The notes: generated by a model from the sequence alone, not told the origin. Numbered from the stretch's first letter, positions 18,249 to 29,002 are shown. The stretch is DNA of 64,000 bases from Promethearchaeota archaeon (GCA_016839655.1 JAEOTW010000158.1:1-64000), one strand, 5' to 3'. Numbers and translations: made by a program.

Positions 18249-19400
18249 TTAATGAGCTTCAATTCCTAATTGTTCTGGATGTTCTTGGAAGTATTTGACA
18301 CCTTCTTTAATAATATCAACTATAGATCTTAATGGTCTCCATCCAATATCATTTATAATTTTGTCATTTCTACCTATTAATAAAGGCACTTCACTCGGAC
18401 GTAATCTATTTTTATCTATAAAAACGTCAGCAGAGATATTGAATATTTTTTTTGCTAATTCAACATAGTTTGCTATTGTTATTCCTTTACCAGAACATAC
18501 ATTATAGGGTTCCCCAAACTTTTTTTTTTCACTTACCAATATATATGCCTTTACAGTATCTTTAACATGAGTGTAGTCCCTAATAGCATTAGGATTTCCT
18601 ATAATAATATTTTTTCTTTTATTTCCTAAAATTTCAACGACTTGTCTGTGTACAACGCTGGTAACAAACTGAATGCCTCTACGGGGGCCTTCATGGTTAA
18701 ATCCTCGCGTGATCACACTTGGAACTCCGTAGGAATTATGATAAAGCCATGCTATTTGTTCTGTAGCACATTTTGAAATCCCATATATACTTCTAGGGCG
18801 AAAGGGATTTTTCTTTATATCTTCAGTAACCGGGACTTCATTTGGATCGACTAAACCATATTGTTCACTACTACAAGCAACTTGAATACTGTCAAAATCA
18901 CTATTGTGTCTTCTTGCTGCTTCAAAAAGTTTTACGGTTCCTATTATATTATTATGAGCTACTCTCGCTGGTTCTCTAAATGAAGTTGGTATAAATGATT
19001 CAGCAGCAAGATGAAATACAGCGTTAGGTTCTATTTGCTCAAAGATTCCGAATATTCTTTCCGCACTTGTAATATCTGCTTCATGTAACAAAATTCTACC
19101 TCTTAAATGCTCAATATTTTCGTGCATTGGGACCGCATGTCTACGAATGGTTCCATGAACTTCACAACCTAGATCCAGTAATTCCTCTGCTAAATGACTT
19201 CCCGCGAAACCACTTATACCTGTAATTAAAACTCGCTTCTCTTCCCAATAATTCTTATTTGGTGTAGCAGATTTTCTATTTTTGAACATCTCTAGGTATT
19301 CAGTAATTTTTGAGGGATTGATTATAAATCCTTGATTTTCAAGTTCTTTAACACGTGGGTTTTCTTCAATTGCTTTCTCAATTGGTATAAGATTATTCAT
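18249..19400 (-). CDS. GDP-mannose 4,6-dehydratase-like SDR enzyme
   Basis: Extended SDR nucleotide-sugar dehydratase. The NAD(P) motif GISGFAGSHLAEELL starts near residue 60, after an unusual N-terminal extension of about 50 residues. The catalytic region has ACSSEQYG and YGISK (Tyr-x3-Lys). FNHEGPRRGIQFVTS and IRDYTHVKDTVKAY match the GDP-mannose dehydratase group. Probable product is a 4-keto-6-deoxy-sugar nucleotide, either GDP-mannose- or GDP-heptose-derived. The substrate is inferred and not proven. It is transcribed away from the glycosyltransferase at 19.6 kb. Confidence 0.82.
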   Translation of the reverse strand: MNNLIPIEKAIEENPRVKELENQGFIINPSKITEYLEMFKNRKSATPNKNYWEEKRVLITGISGFAGSHLAEELLDLGCEVHGTIRRHAVPMHENIEHLRGRILLHEADITSAERIFGIFEQIEPNAVFHLAAESFIPTSFREPARVAHNNIIGTVKLFEAARRHNSDFDSIQVACSSEQYGLVDPNEVPVTEDIKKNPFRPRSIYGISKCATEQIAWLYHNSYGVPSVITRGFNHEGPRRGIQFVTSVVHRQVVEILGNKRKNIIIGNPNAIRDYTHVKDTVKAYILVSEKKKFGEPYNVCSGKGITIANYVELAKKIFNISADVFIDKNRLRPSEVPLLIGRNDKIINDIGWRPLRSIVDIIKEGVKYFQEHPEQLGIEAH

Positions 19401-19627
19401 AGTTCTAGAAATATTTACTAAATTTTTAAGTTATTTATTAATTTTTAATCAAATTCTTATTAATTTATACTTATCTTTGAGTAAAAATAATCAATATATC
19501 TTTTATCTTAAATATCCCTATTAATTAATGAGAAAAATTTTATGTCAAACAGGTAAGATTAAAATTAAATTTAATAAAGATTTCTAAAAAACAATTAAAT
19601 GATTCTACTAAAAAAATATTACAAATA

Positions 19628-20806
19628 ATGGTTAAAGTTCTTATTGTTTCCCCGTTAGCCCTTGAAAATGGTAGAGGGGGAGAGATTTCATCTATGGAAT
19701 TAGCAGCTGGGCTAAATAAGTATTATAGTACTTCTTTTGTACATACAAACATCTTTACTGGTAAAAAATTATTATCAAGAGATGTGATTGATTCTAAATT
19801 AGATGGCGTTAAAATAATAACTCGAATGAAATTTGCTACATTTAATATTTCAAATTTGGTATTTACATTTCCTTATCTTTGGAATTTGAAAAATATTTAT
19901 GGTATTGTAAAAAAAAATGATGTTATTTATACATCTTGTTCTACTTTTAAACAAAATTTCATGTTTATGCTTTTTAGTTTATTACATAGACGTGGAAGAT
20001 ATATAATAGGATATAGAAAGCCATTACATAGTGATAAGCTTTTTTCTTTATATAATATAAAATATAGACTTTCAATCCTCTTCTTTTCTTTATTCAAAAA
20101 AAGATTTTACCACCATGCTTTATCAAAAACTGCAAAGAAGTTTTTAGATAAGTTTTATAATTCTAAGAGAGTAATACATATAACTCACGGAATTGATCTA
20201 ATTTCATATAAAGATGATTTATTCCAAGCGAAATCCCCTGATATTTTAAAATTTATCTATATAGGGTATCTTGACGATATTCATAAGGGAGTTAGTGTTT
20301 TGGGGGATGGGATAGATGAATTTCTGAAAAAACATAATAATTTGAAAGTTCTATTTGAATTTTGTGGTATGGGTCCTTTAGAATCAAAAATAAAAGCATT
20401 AGAACAGAAATATCCTAAAAATGTAAAATTTCATGGTTATATAAGGAATGATTTGGTGCCAACATTTTATAAGAAAAGTGATATTTATCTATTTACATCT
20501 AGAGTTGAGCCATTTCCACGAGCTTTAATGGAAGCTTTAGGAGGAGGACTTTTAGTTATCTGTAGTAAAACAATAGGATCTATTGAACTACTAAAAAGGA
20601 AGGAGTTCGCCTTTTTTTTGGAAAATTTGAATAAATTCTCAATAAAAGAGAGGATTCTAGAATTATACAATCTCTGGCAAAAAGATCCAATACAATTTCA
20701 TGAATTACAAAAAAAAGCTAAATCATATGTTTTTGATAATTACTCCTTTTCCAAAGAATTAGCAATTTTTAAGGATTTAATTAATAGAATTAAAGAAAAC
20801 AAATAG
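19628..20806 (+). CDS. GT4-family glycosyltransferase
   Basis: A 392-residue retaining glycosyltransferase of GT-B fold. The N-terminal acceptor domain opens with VKVLIVSPLALENGRGGEISSMELA, containing the Gly-rich loop. The C-terminal nucleotide-sugar domain has FIYIGYLDDIHKGVSVL, VKFHGYIRNDLVPTFYKKSD, and the E-x7-E element EPFPRALMEALGGG. It is cytoplasmic with no membrane segments and probably extends a lipid-linked glycan. Sugar specificity is unknown. An AT-rich region of 226 bases separates it from the divergent dehydratase gene and should hold both promoters. Confidence 0.88.
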   Translation: MVKVLIVSPLALENGRGGEISSMELAAGLNKYYSTSFVHTNIFTGKKLLSRDVIDSKLDGVKIITRMKFATFNISNLVFTFPYLWNLKNIYGIVKKNDVIYTSCSTFKQNFMFMLFSLLHRRGRYIIGYRKPLHSDKLFSLYNIKYRLSILFFSLFKKRFYHHALSKTAKKFLDKFYNSKRVIHITHGIDLISYKDDLFQAKSPDILKFIYIGYLDDIHKGVSVLGDGIDEFLKKHNNLKVLFEFCGMGPLESKIKALEQKYPKNVKFHGYIRNDLVPTFYKKSDIYLFTSRVEPFPRALMEALGGGLLVICSKTIGSIELLKRKEFAFFLENLNKFSIKERILELYNLWQKDPIQFHELQKKAKSYVFDNYSFSKELAIFKDLINRIKENK

Positions 20807-20844
20807 TAATGAAAATTGTGCATTATTATTAAGAAATAATGCTT

Positions 20845-21519
20845 TTATATTACTTTTTTACCAATAGTTATTGTATCTAAACTACTTTTAATGGGCCACC
20901 CTAATAATTTTTTTAAAAAGGTTAGTATAAAACGAAAAAATTGTTGTGGTTTCTTAAAACTTTTAATTAAATTTTTTGAATATTCAGAAAAACCCATTAA
21001 TGCTTCGGGGGGGCAAGATTTACCTAGTATAATGTTTCTAAATCCTCTTTTCCTTAATTTTACACGTTCTAAAGAGTCACAAACACTTAATAATACCTTT
21101 AAGTCCACTTCTTCATAAAGAGCTTTCATACCTTCTGGATAAATTCTCCAGCAATCATAAGGACTTTTATGGAATGGATAACTAACTGGATTTATAGTTA
21201 TAATCAGTCCTCCTTTTTTACACACTCTTGAAAGTTCCTTAATCCAAATCCAAACCTTTCTTACATGTTCAATAACTTGACCAGAAAGTACAATATCATA
21301 ACTATTATCTTCGATTGGGAATTTATATTCATTAATCGCAAGATATGTTAACTTATCATTAGGAAATAAATCGATTGTATCCCAACTTATTGAATTACTT
21401 TTAACACTTTTTTTATAAGTAGAAGGAAAACCATTTGGTCCAATTTCTAATACTTTCAGATTATTTTTAAAATATCGTTTCGCATATTTTTCAAAAAGTA
21501 GTAAACTATTTATGTGCAT
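20845..21519 (-). CDS. Class I SAM-dependent methyltransferase
   Basis: 224 residues. Motif I is KVLEIGPNGFPSTY, motif II-III lies in DTIDLFPNDKLTYLAINEYKFPIED, and NSYDIVLSGQVIEHVRKVWIW is the typical motif IV-V region of Methyltransf_11-type enzymes. GGLIITINPVSYPFHKSPYDC follows. Family members in glycan clusters often methylate sugars. The gene is convergent with the preceding glycosyltransferase. The target is unknown. Confidence 0.85.
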   Translation of the reverse strand: MHINSLLLFEKYAKRYFKNNLKVLEIGPNGFPSTYKKSVKSNSISWDTIDLFPNDKLTYLAINEYKFPIEDNSYDIVLSGQVIEHVRKVWIWIKELSRVCKKGGLIITINPVSYPFHKSPYDCWRIYPEGMKALYEEVDLKVLLSVCDSLERVKLRKRGFRNIILGKSCPPEALMGFSEYSKNLIKSFKKPQQFFRFILTFLKKLLGWPIKSSLDTITIGKKVI

Positions 21520-21797
21520 AATTATAATGCTCCTTTTTTCATTCTTTTCTCTTTCAAAATTTCATAACTGAACATTTTTTTTTACTCAATTAAGTGAGTT
21601 AATCTTAATTTCATCTATAAATTTCTCTATTTTTAATTTAAAATTTAGAAGATATCCGATTATATTAAATTTTAATATTTGAATATTTGAAAAATTAATA
21701 AAAGAATTAATAACTTTTTTTTGTTAGTTAATTATAAGACCTAAAAAAGTAACAGATTTTATGGATTTTAGTATTTATTATTTAAATTGGCTAACAA

Positions 21798-22892
21798 ATG
21801 ATACTGTTAAAAATTCTATCAGAATATCTTACACGTATACAGCTTGTTCTACAGAAATTACATCTTACACTTTTTAAGAAATTAAATAACAAAATTGTAA
21901 TTAAATTAAAATTTATATCAATCAGTCAATATCTTATCTCAAAATTTCATATTAAATTAATGGATAATCGTTATTTTCATGTGAAATTAATTCATATTCA
22001 AAATAAAGGATACAACTTAAGAGGCAGTATTTCATATCATTTTTCAAAAAGAATTGTAGAATATATAATAAACAATAATATTGCAATTGAAGAATTTATT
22101 GAAGAATTAGATCCATTTAGCAAGGATTTAGTAAAAAGTGTTATAAAAAGGATGTTCTATATATATACTCACACTTTAATTAATTTGAAAGAATTACTAA
22201 CTCCTAAAGAAATCAATATGAGGACAGATATAATGAATGTCATTTCCTCTGTTCGAAATAATGTTAAGTTACCTTATAATAGATATGAAGCTTCAATCTT
22301 TTATTATGACTGTGGATTAAAGTTATTGCCTTCAGAAACTATAAAATTTTTAGAAAATAAAGATTTCATCGATGCTGGTGCTTTTATAGGGGATTCTGCT
22401 GCTATTTTTGAGAAAAATTATAATTCACGTAAAATTTATGCATTTGAACCAGAAGTTGAAAATTATAAACTTCTTGTAAAAACGATTAAAGAGAATAATT
22501 TACAAAGAGTTATCCCAATTAACAAAGCAATTGGAGATAAGCATGGTATATTGAAAATAAAAACTGGGAGAGGGGCTTCAAACATCTCAAAGAAAGGCGA
22601 TTTATCCGTAGAAATTGAAAAAGTTGATGAGATTACAGATCAGATGAATTTAGATGTAGGTTTAATCAAAATGGATATTGAAGGGTATGCTTTAAATGCA
22701 TTAAAAGGTGCTGAAAAAACAATAAAAACATTTTCTCCAGTTTTATTGATTTCTATTTATCATAATGGGGAAGAATTCTTTGAATCAATGGAATATATCA
22801 GAATGATTAATCCGAAGTATAAATTTATTATCAGAAAGCTAGACCCCTTATCTCTCGTATTAGAAACTACCTTAATTGGATGGGTAGAATAA
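21798..22892 (+). CDS. FkbM-family methyltransferase
   Basis: A 364-residue protein with a C-terminal FkbM domain at about residues 190-350. FIDAGAFIGDSAAIFEKNY is motif I, KIYAFEPEVENYKLLVKTIKE follows, and VGLIKMDIEGYALNALKGAE is the FkbM hallmark. The basic, hydrophobic N-terminal roughly 150 residues are not recognisable and may help bind an acceptor. FkbM enzymes O-methylate sugars and polyketides; here glycan methylation is the natural guess. Flanking spacers are AT-rich and hold no other gene. Confidence 0.87.
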   Translation: MILLKILSEYLTRIQLVLQKLHLTLFKKLNNKIVIKLKFISISQYLISKFHIKLMDNRYFHVKLIHIQNKGYNLRGSISYHFSKRIVEYIINNNIAIEEFIEELDPFSKDLVKSVIKRMFYIYTHTLINLKELLTPKEINMRTDIMNVISSVRNNVKLPYNRYEASIFYYDCGLKLLPSETIKFLENKDFIDAGAFIGDSAAIFEKNYNSRKIYAFEPEVENYKLLVKTIKENNLQRVIPINKAIGDKHGILKIKTGRGASNISKKGDLSVEIEKVDEITDQMNLDVGLIKMDIEGYALNALKGAEKTIKTFSPVLLISIYHNGEEFFESMEYIRMINPKYKFIIRKLDPLSLVLETTLIGWVE

Positions 22893-22999
22893 GGATAAAT
22901 TAGAAATTGTTTTAAGTCCTTTTGTTACTTTATCATAAAAAACATTCATCCTTGTTTATATCCAAATTTAATTAATTGTTTTTGATAGAATACTATTTT

Positions 23000-23908
23000 T
23001 CATTTCAATTGAGTTGTTATAACCCAATTTATAAAAAATGGGAAATAGTATTGCCATAGCTTATTTTTTATAGATTTAATAAATGGTGAATCCCAAAACC
23101 TTTTTTTAAATTTTTTCATAAGCTTTGTTTCAATAAAAATTAATATCCTAGAAATAAAATATCTCTCTTCCTTTAGATAGAGAATGCCTCTTTGGGGAAA
23201 CCAAACTCTCTCTTCTTCTCGATTATTTAAATATTTTATAATTGAATTTATTTTATTCCTTTCCAACTTCAATAAATCATGTCCATGGAATACTTTTATC
23301 TTATTTTTAACATATGATGAAAAAGGTAATCTAAAATTATATTCTGAGGGCAATTTAAAAGTAGAAACTTTTGTTGTATAGATTGCCTCTCTTAAAGCTG
23401 GTTGATCATCTGAGATCTTCATTACTTTATATTTTTTATCCCAAAATTCTAAGAATTGACTAGTTCTTTTATTCTTTTTAAAAGCAACTAGACCTCCATT
23501 AAAAAGCGGAGAATTAAGTTTCTTGAATTTTCTATTTTTATAAGGGATATAAGCCAATGTTAAATCAAATTCGTCTAAAATGTTAAATATTTCTGAAATT
23601 TCATCTGTTACTACAATATCACAATCTAAGTAAAGTGTTTTTTTATACGGACTATTCTTTAAAGAATAAATTTTATCTGCAAAACTATATTGAGGATTTT
23701 CAATTAAATGAATTGAATCAAATAATTCATTATTTATTTTTGCAAGAAATTTTTCTTCTGTAAAAATAGAAACATTGCAATTTCTATTATATTTTTTTAA
23801 AAATTCTAATGAAATTACTAACTCATCTAAAAATAATTCTTTACCTGTTGCACAGTATATAACACCACTATCCAAAGAATTAGATGTAGATCTTCCTTTA
23901 ATTGACAT
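23000..23908 (-). CDS. GT-A-fold nucleotide-sugar transferase
   Basis: 302 residues. TLYLDCDIVVTDEISEIF provides the DxD metal-binding motif after an N-terminal Rossmann-like part (VIYCATGKELFLDELVISLEFL). LFNGGLVAFKKNKRTSQFLEFW and DDQPALREAIY are typical of GT8/GT77-like transferases, followed by VFHGHD near the C-terminus. The C-terminal 60 residues are basic and aromatic, probably membrane-associating. It lies between the FkbM methyltransferase and another glycosyltransferase. Sugar and acceptor are unknown. Confidence 0.8.
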   Translation of the reverse strand: MSIKGRSTSNSLDSGVIYCATGKELFLDELVISLEFLKKYNRNCNVSIFTEEKFLAKINNELFDSIHLIENPQYSFADKIYSLKNSPYKKTLYLDCDIVVTDEISEIFNILDEFDLTLAYIPYKNRKFKKLNSPLFNGGLVAFKKNKRTSQFLEFWDKKYKVMKISDDQPALREAIYTTKVSTFKLPSEYNFRLPFSSYVKNKIKVFHGHDLLKLERNKINSIIKYLNNREEERVWFPQRGILYLKEERYFISRILIFIETKLMKKFKKRFWDSPFIKSIKNKLWQYYFPFFINWVITTQLK

Positions 23909-24145
23909 ACTAATAAATAATTATTTTTCAATTCTATTTAAACTTCCTTTTAGAAAAATCAAAAAATATACAAATTTTTAGAAGCTCCAAAACTTAGTAG
24001 TTGATTTAAATTTTAATTACTGTTATTTTTTGGAAGATTTTAGAATATTTAAGAGATTAACCTCAAAGCTTACAAGTCCAAGAATTATTTTTATGAAAAT
24101 TAGCCATGAATTAGCTATATAAGTTACGATAATGCAAGATATGTG

Positions 24146-25345
24146 TTATTTTTTGAGAAATCTTTTCATCAGTTTAATATATTTACCAAAATGCTCATGG
24201 AATGAAAAGATTTTAGCAGCCCAAAGAGAAATCTCTTTTCGATTGATATTGTTATATATATTTAGGAAATCTTTGAATTTTTTAGTTAATTCTTCATCAT
24301 CTTTGATATTATTTAAGACAATTCCATACGAGGTCTTCTGCAATTTTTCAGAGAAGTCAGCTATACCAAAACCTGTTAAAACAGGTAAGCCACAGCAAAG
24401 ATATTCTCCAAACTTACCGGGAGCTGCAACATGATTTAATGGATGATTATCTCTTAAAATAATACCTAAATCTGATGCATTATGGTAATTAGGTATCTCC
24501 TCATTTGGGACTGAAAATCTTAGGATTAGATCATCTGGATTTATATTATGTTTATGAAAAAAATCATATAAAATGGGTTTGTCATTTTCTCTAGTAATAA
24601 TTATCATCACAGTATTTGGTTTGAGATTTTTTATTAACTTATAAACCTCTAAGGTTCTTGAAATGTTTTGCCAACTAAAATAAACGCTTCCTACATAACT
24701 TAAGACAAATTTTGATTCTACACCTAATTTTTTTCTAAAACTTTCTCTAATTTCTGGATTATACTTAAACCTATTTGCATCACATCCAGTTGTTAATGAT
24801 GTTAATTTTGACTCATTCAATGAATATCTAGACATATATAATTTCTTTAAATTCTCAGATACACAAATTATATGGTCTGCTTTTGTAATAGAGTTATGGT
24901 ATCTTTTTAATATGAAATCCTTATCATTCAGAACAGGGTAAAAATTTTCTTTATAAGGATTTTTTTCTAAATACTCAAATTCATATTCAATATCGCCCTC
25001 ACTTTCTATTATATATGTAAACTTGTGTCCAATTATTTTTTTTAATTTTTCGAAAAAGAATGTACCCCTTTTTCTGATTTGAACAATAGTATATTTATTC
25101 AACAAAAATTGGAGGAAAAGAAAGAACCATGATATAATTTTATCTAACTTTTTGAAACAAGGAATGAATATAAACTCTTTTCTCCTTAATTTTTGGTCTA
25201 GTTGAAAAAATTCTCTAAAACTTATAGTCGTTAGCAAATAAATAGGTAAACCATTTTTTCTTGCTTCTAATATCCAACCAATATAAATGTGTAAATGAGC
25301 ACTTAGACCTCTTGGGCAAAAATAAAAAATTTTCTTTTTTCTCAA
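24146..25345 (-). CDS. GT4-family glycosyltransferase
   Basis: A 399-residue GT-B enzyme. FYFCPRGLSAHLHIYIGWILEA starts the acceptor domain. ADHIICVSENLKKLYMSRY and TTGCDANRFKYNPEIRE, then FVLSYVGSVYFSWQNISRTLEVY, mark the transition to the donor domain. APGKFGEYLCCGLPVLTGFG is the donor phosphate-binding region. The start is TTG at 25345 with GGAG upstream. The spacer to the upstream GT2 gene on the same strand is 48 bases, so a two-gene operon is likely. Confidence 0.87.
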   Translation of the reverse strand: MRKKKIFYFCPRGLSAHLHIYIGWILEARKNGLPIYLLTTISFREFFQLDQKLRRKEFIFIPCFKKLDKIISWFFLFLQFLLNKYTIVQIRKRGTFFFEKLKKIIGHKFTYIIESEGDIEYEFEYLEKNPYKENFYPVLNDKDFILKRYHNSITKADHIICVSENLKKLYMSRYSLNESKLTSLTTGCDANRFKYNPEIRESFRKKLGVESKFVLSYVGSVYFSWQNISRTLEVYKLIKNLKPNTVMIIITRENDKPILYDFFHKHNINPDDLILRFSVPNEEIPNYHNASDLGIILRDNHPLNHVAAPGKFGEYLCCGLPVLTGFGIADFSEKLQKTSYGIVLNNIKDDEELTKKFKDFLNIYNNINRKEISLWAAKIFSFHEHFGKYIKLMKRFLKK

Positions 25346-25393
25346 CTATCTTCTCCTTTTTTAAATATATGATCTAGTAAAAATCTACCATAT

Positions 25394-26608
25394 TCAGATG
25401 TCAATGTTTTTTCTTTCTTTATACTTCTTACGATAAAATAAAAGTTCAAAAGCTACTAAAATTTTCACACAAGCTTCAAGGTAAATATAGAATACTAATT
25501 TAAGATAAAATTTCAAGCTCAGTTTTACATAAAATTCCTCATTTTTCATAATTTTATTATAAAAAACGCATTTTCTAATTCTCATTAAATATTGATTGAA
25601 GAGAATAAGAATTCCTAAGAAAAATAGATAATTATTAAAAACAATTAAAAATGGGAACAGGAATAAATATATAGCTAAGATTAGCATTATTAAGAACTTA
25701 ATTAATTGAAAGATTTTTCTTCTTTTATATAAAGTCATTAACCAATTTTGACTCCATCTTGCTAATTGAGAAATCTCATCTTTTAAAATTGGTGAAAATT
25801 GAAAGCTAGCAATTCCATTTTCTAATAAAGTATGGATTTTAAAACCATTCTCAATTAAAAATGAACCTATTACAGCATTATCATCGGCTAATTTTTTTGT
25901 TGGAAATTCTTTAATAACCTCAATCACATGGTATTTAAAGCCAGTACTAGGTCCAATGTTTTTGCTAAGACTTTCATTAAATCTAAATTCGATCATCCTG
26001 TTAATATAGAGGTACTTGACCGAATCACTATTCATTAAAGATTTATGAGGCCTAAGTGTGGAAACAACTACATCTTTTTTACAATTTACTAAATGATAGA
26101 TTTTATATAAGAATGTTTGGTCAGTAAAAAAAATGTCGGCGTCAGTTAAAAAGATGAGGCCTTCATTGACAAACTTAAGACTATCATTAATAGCCTTTAT
26201 TTTTCCTTCACCTTCTTTTTGCTTCAAAATTATAAAATTATCATATTTTCTGAAAGATTCGCAAATATCAATAGTTTCCTTATTTCCTCCACCATTAACA
26301 ATTATTTTTATTTTGGGATAATTTATATCCCGAAGTGCTGTTAAAATTTTCCTCAAGTTTTCCTTCTCTTTCCAAGCGGGAATTATAACACTAACTAGTG
26401 GTTTTTCTTCGAGATCTTCCAATGATATATGATTCACTTTAAGTTTTTTAATGTTTTTAACGTACTTTTGATCCCTTGAAAAATATAAAATCAAATGAAT
26501 GATTAGAATGACAACAAATAATAAAATAAGAAATTGAATGGAAAAAATAATGTCTAAACAAATAGTAATAAAGTTAAAAAACTGTTCAATTAAATTCATA
26601 AAAAGCAA
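25394..26608 (-). CDS. Membrane GT2-family glycosyltransferase
   Basis: A 404-residue integral membrane enzyme resembling hyaluronan synthase or ceramide glucosyltransferase types. One membrane helix lies at about residues 15-40. The GT-A domain follows, with VSVIIPAWKEKENLRKIL, NGGGNKETIDIC and FLTDADIFF (DxD). LADDNAVIGSFLIENG and SQLARWSQNW stand in for the ED and Q-x2-RW motifs. Two to three membrane helices follow at about 300-345 and 370-390. It probably adds a sugar to polyprenyl phosphate or polymerises at the membrane. The product is unknown. Confidence 0.87.
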   Translation of the reverse strand: MLFMNLIEQFFNFITICLDIIFSIQFLILLFVVILIIHLILYFSRDQKYVKNIKKLKVNHISLEDLEEKPLVSVIIPAWKEKENLRKILTALRDINYPKIKIIVNGGGNKETIDICESFRKYDNFIILKQKEGEGKIKAINDSLKFVNEGLIFLTDADIFFTDQTFLYKIYHLVNCKKDVVVSTLRPHKSLMNSDSVKYLYINRMIEFRFNESLSKNIGPSTGFKYHVIEVIKEFPTKKLADDNAVIGSFLIENGFKIHTLLENGIASFQFSPILKDEISQLARWSQNWLMTLYKRRKIFQLIKFLIMLILAIYLFLFPFLIVFNNYLFFLGILILFNQYLMRIRKCVFYNKIMKNEEFYVKLSLKFYLKLVFYIYLEACVKILVAFELLFYRKKYKERKNIDI

Positions 26609-26751
26609 TTTAGTTTACATTTTTTAAATTCATTATTGTAATAAGTGGGAAATTATTTAATATGTTTATCATCATATTAAAATCATTTTCTTGTTTTGCA
26701 TCTTTTTAAATTGTACAAATCTAATTAATTAAAATTTTAGATGGATTTAAA

Positions 26752-27831
26752 TTAATGAAGGAATTTCTTATAGAGATTTTTTGTCTTTTCTCCATCCCAA
26801 TATAGATTTAACGCATAATTAAAATTATACTTACCCATATTAACTAATTTATCTTTATTTTCTATAGCTTGCTCTAAGGTTTTTCTTAATCCATTACTAT
26901 CATTTCGTCTGTAAAGAAAAGCACCATTAATATTTAATTTATCAATAATACACCCCATTTTGGGAGCTATAATCGGTTTACCAAATCCCATACTTACAAG
27001 TAATTCTCCAGAACTAAGTACTTCCCGATAGGGCATTACTAGTATATCAGCGGCATTCATATAAATTTGGATTTTGTGATCAGGGATATACTCAAATTTA
27101 AAAATTATATTTTTGGATTTTTTAGATATTTCTAGCAAATTATTTTTAATCATATCATTCAAGGGTTTTCCAATAATCATTAATTTAATGTTATCACTAA
27201 AATTCAATTTTTGAAATGCTCTTAACAAATTATTTACACCCTTATATGGTCGTATCCTCCCAAAATGTAAAAAAACAAAATCCTCCATATCTAATTTTAG
27301 AGTTTGGCGTGCTTGTTGTTTAGAGATTGAATTATTATAAAAAGAAGTATAATTTCCTTGAGGGAGTACATGGATTTTTGTTTCAGTAATTGCAAATTCT
27401 TTTTGAACTTCTGCTTTTGCTTGATTGCAGTGAACAATTATTGCATCTACTTTTTTAGCAAAGTGTTTTCTTACAAATTTCTCAAGTTTAGGATGAAATA
27501 ACTCATGACTATATAAATTATGTATTGTCCAAATGATTCTCAAATGGAAAAGAAATTTTGCTAGATTAAAATCAATTAAAAATAATATAGATTTTATTAG
27601 AGCTTTTAACTTATATTTTGTTTTGAAACCAGCTAAAGACTGAATCCAATGTATATGGATAATTCTTATCTTGCTCCTTAGGACTTCTTTAAAAATAGGA
27701 ATAGAAAAAAATGGAGATTTCTCATTTGAATAAAAAACCACTTTTACGCCTGCTTCTTTAAGAGCTCTTTCTAAAAGTGTGAGATGATAATCTCCAGGAT
27801 TCTTATTTGGAATCATTAATATCTTAATCAT
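26752..27831 (-). CDS. GT4-family glycosyltransferase
   Basis: A 359-residue GT-B protein. KILMIPNKNPGDYHLTLLERAL opens the first domain, which includes HIHWIQSLAG and IIWTIHNLYSHE. VFLHFGRIRPYKGVNNLLRAF begins the donor domain, and VMPYREVLSSGELLVSMGFGKPIIA is the E-containing donor-binding loop. No membrane segment is present. It is transcribed away from the methyltransferase at 28.0 kb across a 216-base AT-rich spacer. The sugar is unknown. Confidence 0.88.
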   Translation of the reverse strand: MIKILMIPNKNPGDYHLTLLERALKEAGVKVVFYSNEKSPFFSIPIFKEVLRSKIRIIHIHWIQSLAGFKTKYKLKALIKSILFLIDFNLAKFLFHLRIIWTIHNLYSHELFHPKLEKFVRKHFAKKVDAIIVHCNQAKAEVQKEFAITETKIHVLPQGNYTSFYNNSISKQQARQTLKLDMEDFVFLHFGRIRPYKGVNNLLRAFQKLNFSDNIKLMIIGKPLNDMIKNNLLEISKKSKNIIFKFEYIPDHKIQIYMNAADILVMPYREVLSSGELLVSMGFGKPIIAPKMGCIIDKLNINGAFLYRRNDSNGLRKTLEQAIENKDKLVNMGKYNFNYALNLYWDGEKTKNLYKKFLH

Positions 27832-28047
27832 AGCAACTCTCTTTTTATAAAAATTTTAAAAAAAAATATTTATACTATTAATATAATATATCTGGGGAAT
27901 TTAATTTTCTCTTATAAAACTCAGTTTGATAGACTTTTAATATTTATTTGATAATTATAACTTTTTATCAATCCACATAAATACGAAAATTCTTATTTTT
28001 CTTTATTTAAACAAAATTATTAGATAAATAATTAACATCCAAACCTA

Positions 28048-28872
28048 ATGAAGTTTAAAAGATTATCTTCTAGAATTGAACGATTATATGAATACAAAAT
28101 TTCTAAAATTGAACGTGGTACTCTTATAAAATTTCATATTTTTTATAAGAATTATTTAAGATTGATTTCAGGTTTTAATTTTTCTTCACTAATCCCTACT
28201 AATATAAAATGGATGAATACAACATTAAAAAAAAGACAACAAGTCGAAGAATCAATTAATATAATTGAAAAATCAAAACTAATTCCTCATCCAAATGTCC
28301 CAGAAAAAAATTGGGACTCATTAATTGCTTTAAATATTATATTACAAAATACCAGAACCTCAGCAAAGATTTTAGATGCAGGTGGTCAAATTAATTCAAT
28401 TATTTTAACTTGGCTTTATCTTCTTGGATACTCTAATTTAAAATGTATAAATTTAAGTTTTGAGAATAGGATTAATAGAGGTAAAATTGAATTTATTCCG
28501 GGTGATTTAACAAGAACTCCGTATCCGGATAATTATTTTGATGTTATCACATGTTTAAGTGTTATTGAACATGGTGTTAATGAAGAGCAGTACTTTGAAG
28601 AGATGTATAGAATTCTAAAAAATGGTGGTTTATTAATTACATCAACTGATTATTGGGAAACAAAAATAGAAACTCAAAATAAATTTGCGTATGGAAAACC
28701 AGTATATATCTATGATAAAAATTCAATTCAAAATTTACTAAACATGGCAAACAATTACGGTTTTAAATTATTCTTTACTCAAATGGACTATAATTGTCAA
28801 GATAAGGTAGTTGCTTGGAAAAGATTTAATTTACACTTTACATATATAATATTTTGCCTACAAAAAAAATAA
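28048..28872 (+). CDS. Class I SAM-dependent methyltransferase
   Basis: 274 residues. The C-terminal two thirds form a Methyltransf_11-like domain: SAKILDAGGQINSIILTWL (motif I, slightly degenerate), IEFIPGDLTRTPYPDNYFDVITCLSVIEHG (motifs III-IV), and YRILKNGGLLITSTDYW. The N-terminal 100 residues are basic and helical. It lies upstream of the nucleotidyltransferase-repeat gene, separated by 130 bases. Probably methylates a sugar. Confidence 0.82.
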   Translation: MKFKRLSSRIERLYEYKISKIERGTLIKFHIFYKNYLRLISGFNFSSLIPTNIKWMNTTLKKRQQVEESINIIEKSKLIPHPNVPEKNWDSLIALNIILQNTRTSAKILDAGGQINSIILTWLYLLGYSNLKCINLSFENRINRGKIEFIPGDLTRTPYPDNYFDVITCLSVIEHGVNEEQYFEEMYRILKNGGLLITSTDYWETKIETQNKFAYGKPVYIYDKNSIQNLLNMANNYGFKLFFTQMDYNCQDKVVAWKRFNLHFTYIIFCLQKK

Positions 28873-29002
28873 ATTTTGGATAAGTGGGTTTATAAATACT
28901 AATTAGAAGTGTTTTTATTTCCAATGCAATTTTTATTATTTAGATTTCATTTTTATTGTTAGTCTGTCTCTAAAATACTTAATTTAATGTTAATCAAAAA
29001 TT